The notes below the pieces were generated by a model. It searched no databases. It was not told the DNA's origin and saw only the letters and a list, made by a program, of their open reading frames with translations. The translations under genes were made by a program, and so were the position numbers. Positions 25,932 through 31,032 of a DNA stretch of 31,032 nt are shown here, piece by piece. The first letter of the stretch is position 1, and the number at the start of each line of letters is the position of its first letter. The DNA is from Candidatus Rifleibacteriota bacterium (lineage in GTDB: Bacteria; Riflebacteria; Ozemobacteria; Ozemobacterales; Ozemobacteraceae). The stretch covers positions 6,650-37,681 of the forward strand of contig JAKJFO010000018.1 of NCBI GenBank assembly GCA_022704885.1, written 5' to 3'.

Positions 25932-26429
25932 GTGAATAACCTCCGCAAATCCCTGCGAAATTTCAGACCCGCATTGATACTCAGCATCATGATGATGCTG
26001 TTCTTCCCATATTCTGTAATGGCAGTTGAATCTGAATACCAGGTTCCCGAAAACTCTGTCTCATACATGGCCCAGGCCAACACAACCAGCCAGCCATTCA
26101 TGGCAGCTTCAGAACCTGCGTTATCAGGCTCAGATCGCAGCGAACTTGAACCAGCATTCACAACAGGACAGACAACCGGCAAAGTCCAGATCATTCCAGA
26201 GCCAGCAACTGAAAACAGCGAAACAGAAACTCTGCAGACAACTGAACAAAAACAGGACACGCCATTGTTCTCAGAGGCTCTGAGCAAAATGCAGCAAAGT
26301 CGGGCGCATCGACAGGCAGAAGCAGAGCGCCTTGGCATCGTATTGCCCAGTCAGGGCGGCGACATTGCAGCCGTTTCTCCCAGTCTGAGCAAGATTCAGC
26401 AGACTCTCAGACAGATCATGGCACGATGA
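25932..26429 (+). CDS. Small exported protein of unknown function
   Basis: A protein of 165 residues starting with GTG at 25932, with AAGGA nine bases before. A signal peptide is clear: basic start (NNLRKSLRNFR), hydrophobic stretch ILSIMMMLFF, and probable cleavage after MA at residue 31. The mature part is polar, rich in Thr, Ser, Glu and Gln, and probably disordered up to about 110. A helical C-terminus follows in which a short element recurs (EALSKMQQSRA near 118 and SLSKIQQTLRQIM at the end). No family recognised. It has its own promoter and converges on the SLBB gene with only 16 bases between the stops. No terminator hairpin is seen in that gap. Confidence 0.75.
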   Translation: MNNLRKSLRNFRPALILSIMMMLFFPYSVMAVESEYQVPENSVSYMAQANTTSQPFMAASEPALSGSDRSELEPAFTTGQTTGKVQIIPEPATENSETETLQTTEQKQDTPLFSEALSKMQQSRAHRQAEAERLGIVLPSQGGDIAAVSPSLSKIQQTLRQIMAR

Positions 26430-26445
26430 TACCCTTGCCTGCAAG

Positions 26446-27759
26446 TCAGAGCTGAATCTCAAGCACGTCAAAAGGCTGCAGCTCAATATCGTGACGTCGG
26501 TTTCCGCGCCTGATCGCAGAAACATCGACAAGAAGACTCATAGATTCAAGCCGGGCCCCATTCAGCTTGCGGCGCACTATTCTTGCACGCACCAGCCTGG
26601 GCGAAAGCTCAAAATCGGTTATCTGTAAAAGGTCACTTACCTTCATACCCGGCCGGAAATCAGTGAAGATCGGCGGTTTGCCTTTAACCTGCATACCCAC
26701 CACAGGCTTTTTCTCGATAAAATCACGATCAAACAGCATCAGACGATCACCAGGCCTCAGAACCAGGTCATGCGATTTATCCCCTTCTGCAACCATACGA
26801 ACAAACGCTTCTAACGAAATTCCGATAACTTCAAATTTTTTATCTGGCCGGCCCTCTCGCAACAATTCGACATAGCTTGTGGCAATATGCTCTGACAATG
26901 GCTGCAATTCAGCAATGAGCTGGGAAAGCCGTGAAATCTGGCGCAAACCGAATTCACGCCTGCTGCCATCAGGAAATTGAGCAAACACCGAACCCGGGCG
27001 GCTACCGGAGACCTCGCACACGTTAACCCGGTCACCTGCCTGCAAAGCGAAAGCAGGAACCTTCCGGTCAGGTTTGACGTCTGCAGAAAAAACAATGTTC
27101 CGCTGTGAATTTTCAACCCTGATGACTTCTATCCGGTGAGCCTTCTGCGATCTGACCAGACCACCACAGAACTCCAGCAACCTCGACAAGTTCATTTCGT
27201 CAGACTTCAGTTCGTAAACTGCCGGTATTTTAACATGGCCCGAAATACTTACCCTTGAGCCATGCGGCAACACTACAACCTGCTCGCCGCCGTTGAAAAT
27301 GAAATCATCGACAATCCTGCCATCATGCAGATAACCATAAAGATCAAACTCGCCAAGCAGACTGCCATCAAGAAACACCTGCACCTGCCGCAGGTTTCCG
27401 GTTTGAACAGGCCCTCCTGCTGCCAGTAAAGCGCTAAGAAGGTTTATGGGTGCTGGCAGGGTATATTCCCCAGGACTCCTTACTTCACCAGCAACTATGA
27501 AAGAAACATCTCCCGGGCGCAAAGGATCAGCAGAAGCCGGACGGTATTTGTCCGCAGCTTCGGCCAGCAGTGCAAAACCAAACAACTCATCGGTCATGCT
27601 AACAGGCACAACCCCTGCTTCGGAATTGGCCTTGGCAACAGACAAAACAGATTTCTCTTCAGCCCTCAAAACGCCAGGATTCAGAGCCGACATCGTTATT
27701 ATCAGCGCGAGCAGCCCCCAAAAAAGTGATCCGCCATTTTTCTCAGTGATACTAATCAT
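26446..27759 (-). CDS. Exported protein with SLBB (soluble ligand-binding beta-grasp) domains, polysaccharide-export related
   Basis: A protein of 437 residues from the ATG at 27759, which has GGGAGGG upstream. A longer frame to 27882 lacks such a site. A signal sequence (hydrophobic residues about 12-28, cleavage near LRA-EEK) has no lipobox cysteine, so the product is probably soluble in the periplasm. SLBB-type units are seen at about 88-130 (VAGEVRSPGEYTLPAPINLL), 172-215 (ISGHVKIPAVYELK) and 355-400 (MQVKGKPPIFTDFRPG). Several LxPGDxL strands lie between them. Such domains occur in Wza-type outer-membrane polysaccharide export proteins and related envelope proteins. The N-terminal poly-export domain is not evident, so this is not a standard Wza. 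No glycan synthesis genes are adjacent. The exact role is unknown. Confidence 0.8.
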   Translation of the reverse strand: MISITEKNGGSLFWGLLALIITMSALNPGVLRAEEKSVLSVAKANSEAGVVPVSMTDELFGFALLAEAADKYRPASADPLRPGDVSFIVAGEVRSPGEYTLPAPINLLSALLAAGGPVQTGNLRQVQVFLDGSLLGEFDLYGYLHDGRIVDDFIFNGGEQVVVLPHGSRVSISGHVKIPAVYELKSDEMNLSRLLEFCGGLVRSQKAHRIEVIRVENSQRNIVFSADVKPDRKVPAFALQAGDRVNVCEVSGSRPGSVFAQFPDGSRREFGLRQISRLSQLIAELQPLSEHIATSYVELLREGRPDKKFEVIGISLEAFVRMVAEGDKSHDLVLRPGDRLMLFDRDFIEKKPVVGMQVKGKPPIFTDFRPGMKVSDLLQITDFELSPRLVRARIVRRKLNGARLESMSLLVDVSAIRRGNRRHDIELQPFDVLEIQL

Positions 27760-28115
27760 ATGACCCTCCCGGGAAAAACAATTCATCACGTTTTTCGGCA
27801 GAATAGCCTGAATTCTTATGCATTGTAAGCAATTTACAGCATTCATTCTGTTCACAAAGATAAAACAACATTTTAATTGCACACATATATCAAAATTATA
27901 TTTATATAATCAATATAATATATATATTTTCAATATTATCAAAATAATACCAATAGCACAGATTTTTATTCGCCTGTTGCCATTTTCTGCCAAAAGCGCC
28001 ATCACAAGAAATGCCGCGGGAGACTATTGCATGATTGCGCCGCAAACACAATCTGAGCTACATGCATCAAGCAAGATTACTTGCCTTTTTAGCGCCAGAA
28101 AGGTATTCTATCTCT
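27760..28115. other. AT-rich divergent spacer between the SLBB gene and rimO
   Basis: The spacer is extremely AT-rich at about 27860-27960, with TATAAT elements on the plus strand at 27905-27910 and 27914-27919. No convincing -35 is correctly spaced from either. The rimO leader would be about 200 bases if these are used. Frames in the spacer (for example from 27818) are low-complexity AT readings. No RNA gene or riboswitch was recognised. Confidence 0.45.
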
Positions 28116-29408
28116 ATGAAATTTCACCTGATATCACTGGGCTGTACCAAGAACACCGCAGATTCAGAGCGCATAGCCGGCCATTTTGCTGCTGCCGGCT
28201 GGACATGGGCTGAAAAAGCAGACCAGGCCGACCTGATACTCATCAACACCTGCGGATTCATTAAAGACGCCAAAGAAGAATCTCTGGCGACAATAATGCA
28301 AACCCTCAAGATAAAAGACAATCACCCCGAAGTTCAGGTCTGCGTATTCGGCTGTCTGGTCAAGCGTTATCGAGCCGAAATGCAGAGCGAGATCCCCGAA
28401 ATCGACCACCTTTTTGAATTTTTAAGCGAAGATCAGCTGAACATGCTGGCTTCGCTCAACAGTCAAGCCCGGGTTACCCCCGACTACAGCCAGAGCTGGC
28501 GCTTTTTCACCCCTCCCCACATCGGCATTCTCAAAATAGCAGAAGGGTGCAGCAACCGCTGCTCTTACTGTGCCATTCCAGGAATCAGAGGCCCTTTTTA
28601 CTCGCGCCCAAAAGCCGAAATCATCGAGGATGCGCGAAAGCTTGCGGCTTCTGGCGCAAAGGAAATCTCGATTGTGGCGCAGGACATCACCAGATACGGC
28701 ACCGATACCAGCGGCAGGTGCACCTTACCAGCCCTGGTCAGAGAGCTTTCTTCCATTACAGACGTCGAGTGGCTGAGACTTCACTATATGCACCCGCGCG
28801 GGTTGACCCCGCAACTGATAGACGAACTTTACAGCACACCAAAAGTCCTCCCCTACTTCGACATACCATTTCAGCACATCTCAAAACGCATCCTCGACGC
28901 CATGAACAGACACACAACGCCAGAGCATCTGATCAGCCTGATAAAACATATTCGCAGCCACTTCCCCGGGGGCACGATCAGAACAACCTTCATCGTAGGC
29001 TTTCCCGGTGAACAGAAGCGTGATTTTGACCGACTCATCAACTTTATCGAAGAGTATCCACTCGATCGAGTAGGTGCGTTTGCCTATTCCGAAGAAGAAG
29101 GCACTCCTGCCGAAAAACTCAGACCGCAGGTCAGGCCATCGACGCGTCAGAACAGACTCGACCAGCTCATGACGCTGCAACAGCTGGTGGTCGGCGAGCA
29201 AAATCAGCGACTGGTCAACAGATCGGTCAAGGTAATAGTCGATGAAGTCCTGCCAGACCGCATACTGGCACGCACTGCTGGCGATGCTTACGAAGTCGAC
29301 AACACGACCACCATCATGGGGCAGCCAGATGTTAAGCCTGGCGACATTCTAAGCGTTCGCATAACCCGCGCTGATTCATATGATTTTGCCGCGGAGATAG
29401 AGCCATGA
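28116..29408 (+). CDS. rimO: Ribosomal protein S12 methylthiotransferase
   Basis: A protein of 430 residues from the ATG at 28116, the normal family length. An upstream frame start at 28035 would add 27 unrelated residues. RimO is a radical-SAM enzyme that adds a methylthio group to a conserved aspartate of ribosomal protein S12. The N-terminal methylthiotransferase domain has Cys10 (SLGCTKNTADSE), Cys46 (INTCGFI) and Cys80 (FGCLVKRY) for one iron-sulfur cluster. The radical-SAM motif GCSNRCSYCAIPGIRG supplies Cys145, Cys149 and Cys152 for the other. A TRAM domain ends the protein. The KNTADSE sequence separates it from MiaB, which has a different motif there. The stop overlaps pgsA as ATGA. 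Confidence 0.95.
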   Translation: MKFHLISLGCTKNTADSERIAGHFAAAGWTWAEKADQADLILINTCGFIKDAKEESLATIMQTLKIKDNHPEVQVCVFGCLVKRYRAEMQSEIPEIDHLFEFLSEDQLNMLASLNSQARVTPDYSQSWRFFTPPHIGILKIAEGCSNRCSYCAIPGIRGPFYSRPKAEIIEDARKLAASGAKEISIVAQDITRYGTDTSGRCTLPALVRELSSITDVEWLRLHYMHPRGLTPQLIDELYSTPKVLPYFDIPFQHISKRILDAMNRHTTPEHLISLIKHIRSHFPGGTIRTTFIVGFPGEQKRDFDRLINFIEEYPLDRVGAFAYSEEEGTPAEKLRPQVRPSTRQNRLDQLMTLQQLVVGEQNQRLVNRSVKVIVDEVLPDRILARTAGDAYEVDNTTTIMGQPDVKPGDILSVRITRADSYDFAAEIEP

Positions 29409-30016
29409 ACCTGGCCACCAGACTTACATTGGCCCGCATAGCTGCGATACCGTTCTTCATGGCCGCATTCTTCTATCGCGCACCAGGATCGGCACTCGAG
29501 GGCGACTGGGGCAAGGCTGTCGCTACTCTGGTTTTCATTCTTGCAGCTATAACCGACTACTACGACGGCTACCTTGCCAGAAAATACCAGCAGGTGACCA
29601 CCTTCGGCCGGTTCATGGACCCAATTGCCGACAAACTGCTGGTCTCGACTGCCCTGATAGCGATGGTAGAATACCGCGAAATCACCCACACCGCCGCCTG
29701 GGTGGCTATTATCATCATTGCACGGGAGTTCGCAGTTACCGGACTCAGGCTGATCTGCGCCGAGCGCGGTAAAGTCATCGATGCCAGCGGAGCCGGCAAA
29801 CTCAAGACAACAGCCCAACTGACAGCGATTATCACTGCGCTGTGCTTTTTGACCATCAGAATATTTCTTCTCAGCTACGCGCATCAGCAATGGCTTGGCC
29901 TGCTGATGCAGTTCTACGCTGTAACGATTCAGGTTCTCATGATCATTGCAGCTGTCGCCACGGTGTATTCAGGCTATGACTACTTCAAAAAGAATTGGCA
30001 CTTCCTGGACCAGTAG
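29405..30016 (+). CDS. pgsA: CDP-diacylglycerol-glycerol-3-phosphate 3-phosphatidyltransferase
   Basis: A protein of 203 residues. This membrane enzyme makes phosphatidylglycerol phosphate from CDP-diacylglycerol and glycerol 3-phosphate, the committed step to phosphatidylglycerol. The CDP-alcohol phosphotransferase motif is complete: Asp51, Asp54-Gly55, Ala58-Arg59, Gly68, Asp72 and Asp76, with the correct spacing. Hydrophobic helices cover the rest, as expected. The start overlaps the rimO stop (ATGA). The next gene, pgpA, encodes the following step of the same pathway, which supports this substrate assignment over other members of the family. Confidence 0.93.
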   Translation: MNLATRLTLARIAAIPFFMAAFFYRAPGSALEGDWGKAVATLVFILAAITDYYDGYLARKYQQVTTFGRFMDPIADKLLVSTALIAMVEYREITHTAAWVAIIIIAREFAVTGLRLICAERGKVIDASGAGKLKTTAQLTAIITALCFLTIRIFLLSYAHQQWLGLLMQFYAVTIQVLMIIAAVATVYSGYDYFKKNWHFLDQ

Positions 30017-30479
30017 CTCGGCGAGCATTGGCAGTATAAAACTGCTGGGGTCCTGCTTCGGTCTTGGCTATATAAAAAAGGCACCAGGCACTCTCGGCAG
30101 CCTGCCAGGTATCGCTCTTTTTCTGGCAACGAGAAATCTTGGCGCATGGCCGCAAATCGGACTCTTTTTTACTTTTACTCTTTTCGCGATCGGGGTTTCA
30201 GAACGCATCGAAAAAATCGACCGCAGCATCGACCCTGAAGAAGTGGTAATCGACGAAGCTCTGGGCATGTGGGCAACCCTTCTCTTCATCTGGGATGCCA
30301 GTTACGCAGCCATTTTTGCCGGATTTATTCTTTTCCGACTGCTAGACATTCTCAAACCATTTCCGATCAATCTTTTTCAGACATTTCGCGGAGGCACCGG
30401 CATCGTTGCCGACGACCTGGCTGCCGGCATGATTGCCAACCTGATTCTGCGAATCATCCTGCTCAACGGAATCGTTTAA
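29976..30479 (+). CDS. pgpA: Phosphatidylglycerophosphatase A
   Basis: A protein of about 167 residues if it starts at the ATG at 29976, overlapping pgsA by 41 bases. The start is uncertain: there is no strong ribosome-binding site, and homologues begin close to the GLGYIKKAPGTLGS segment, so a non-ATG start nearer 30025 is possible. The enzyme dephosphorylates phosphatidylglycerol phosphate to phosphatidylglycerol. Family motifs are all present: KKAPGTLGSLPG, VIDEALGMWATLL, RLLDILKPFPI and GGTGIVADDLAAGM. Three or four membrane segments are likely. Placement directly after pgsA fits the pathway. Confidence 0.9.
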   Translation: MTTSKRIGTSWTSSSASIGSIKLLGSCFGLGYIKKAPGTLGSLPGIALFLATRNLGAWPQIGLFFTFTLFAIGVSERIEKIDRSIDPEEVVIDEALGMWATLLFIWDASYAAIFAGFILFRLLDILKPFPINLFQTFRGGTGIVADDLAAGMIANLILRIILLNGIV

Positions 30480-30501
30480 TAAAAAAGTTAAGCGATTGTT
30501 A

Positions 30502-30543
30502 ATTAATGAGACAGCGCCCCTGAAGAGGCGCTGTCTCATTAAT
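30502..30543. other. Perfect 17-base-pair hairpin after pgpA
   Basis: Arms 30502-30518 and 30527-30543 (ATTAATGAGACAGCGCC and its complement) enclose an eight-base loop. No T run follows on the plus strand, so it is not a standard terminator. It may protect the 3' end of the rimO-pgsA-pgpA message. Confidence 0.6.
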
Positions 30544-30614
30544 CTGAGATTGCAAAAAGACCAGCACTGCTTCTCTGTTTCGCTGAAGCCAGGAAGGAAG
30601 GGGGCGCGCAGTAC

Positions 30615-30649
30615 AAAAAAACCGGCCACCTCGCGGTGGCCGGTTTTTT
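30615..30649. terminator. Bidirectional rho-independent terminator
   Basis: The stem ACCGGCCACC (30621-30630) pairs perfectly with 30635-30644 around loop TCGC. It is flanked by A residues on the left and T residues on the right, so it works on both strands. It sits between the convergent pgpA operon and the minus-strand gene that ends at 30663. Confidence 0.95.
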
Positions 30650-30662
30650 ATTCAGAGCTGGA

Positions 30663-31032
30663 TCAGAAAACGATTGGCTCGTCTACGACCGGAACGATGT
30701 CTGAGTGAATGATGGTAACATAACCGGCGGTCATGTTTTCCATGGTCACAACAGCTTCACCTTCGTCGTTGGTGGTAGCGACGCGAATGTTTTCGACGCC
30801 TTCAGTGTAAACGGTAACGCGGGCGTTGCTTACGGGCTTGCCTTCTTCATCGACAACGTTAACTTTTACAGTTACGGCATCGCCATTGCGGGTAGCGCGG
30901 TTTTCAGCCTTAACCTTGGTCGGGGCCTTGAAGCGAACCAGGGTGGTGCCATCACCGAAAAGGTGCCACTGCTCGAGCATCATGACGCCTGATTTCTTGG
31001 GGTCAGTGGTGTAGAGTTCGAGACCCTTCATG
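30663..31032 (-). CDS. C-terminal part of a large protein with Ig-like domain, possibly a gingipain-type (C25) peptidase
   Basis: The frame is open to the window edge and the ATG near 31031 is probably internal, so only the last 120 or so residues are seen. The first part, MLEQWHLFGDGTTLVRFKAP, resembles the segment that closes the catalytic domain of C25 (gingipain-like) peptidases, where a LFGDP-type motif is common. It is followed by a beta-sandwich of the bacterial Ig or carboxypeptidase-regulatory type (VTVKVNVVDEEGKPVSNARV, later NDEGEAVVTMENMTAG). Such proteins are normally exported. The Ig-like call is fairly good, the peptidase suggestion is tentative. The gene ends 14 bases from the bidirectional terminator. 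Confidence 0.6.
   Translation of the reverse strand, partial: MKGLELYTTDPKKSGVMMLEQWHLFGDGTTLVRFKAPTKVKAENRATRNGDAVTVKVNVVDEEGKPVSNARVTVYTEGVENIRVATTNDEGEAVVTMENMTAGYVTIIHSDIVPVVDEPIVF

Noticed and set aside
30544..30614. GGAAGGAAG sequence before the terminator, checked as a signal recognition particle RNA
   Set aside because: The conserved core and its pairing partner are missing, and the stretch is too short.

Overview
The window comes from a bacterium with a Gram-negative type envelope and roughly half G+C by eye. It carries housekeeping genes (efp, uppP, ftsK, rimO, pgsA, pgpA) alongside envelope and accessory genes. Nothing here fixes the phylum. Two giant tetratricopeptide proteins, an EF-P with an atypical tip loop and many unrecognised genes suggest a poorly characterised lineage; Candidatus Riflebacteria would be one guess, but that is only a guess. 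No tRNA, rRNA, CRISPR array, insertion sequence or phage gene was seen.

Layout. (1) 2-796 (+) is a SpoIIM-family membrane protein whose start lies outside the window. It converges on a tight minus-strand operon at 7413-787: RDD membrane protein, an unrecognised HEAT-like/membrane protein, DUF4129 protein, DUF4350 protein, MoxR ATPase and DUF58 protein. Every junction in this operon is a 4-8 base stop/start overlap. (2) 9226-7491 (-) is a small operon: a cysteine-rich zinc-ribbon-like protein, pseudouridine-5'-phosphate glycosidase (psuG) and a VOC/glyoxalase-fold protein. It may read on into the RDD operon. (3) 9227-10200 is a gap of almost 1 kb with no convincing gene. (4) 11595-10267 (-) is a single-gene unit, with its own promoter and terminator, for a membrane-anchored, largely disordered protein. 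(5) efp (-) and uppP (+) diverge from an AT-rich spacer. (6) 12733-25795 (+) is a 13 kb run: uppP, ftsK, TPR giant 1, a 21-codon bridging ORF and TPR giant 2. It has almost no gaps and ends in a strong terminator at 25808. (7) A small secreted protein (+, with a good promoter) converges on an SLBB-domain exported protein (-). (8) rimO-pgsA-pgpA (+) form an overlapping operon, followed by two hairpins. (9) The window ends in the C-terminal part of a minus-strand protein with an Ig-like domain.

How the genes fit together. Much of the window concerns the cell envelope: undecaprenyl phosphate recycling (UppP), septal DNA translocation (FtsK), phosphatidylglycerol synthesis (PgsA, then PgpA), an SLBB export-type protein, and the MoxR/DUF58/DUF4129/DUF4350/RDD/SpoIIM membrane cluster. 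The most unusual element is the pair of cytoplasmic TPR giants co-transcribed with uppP and ftsK. They share a distinctive non-canonical module, which shows they are tandem paralogues. The first also carries an N-terminal four-cysteine cluster.
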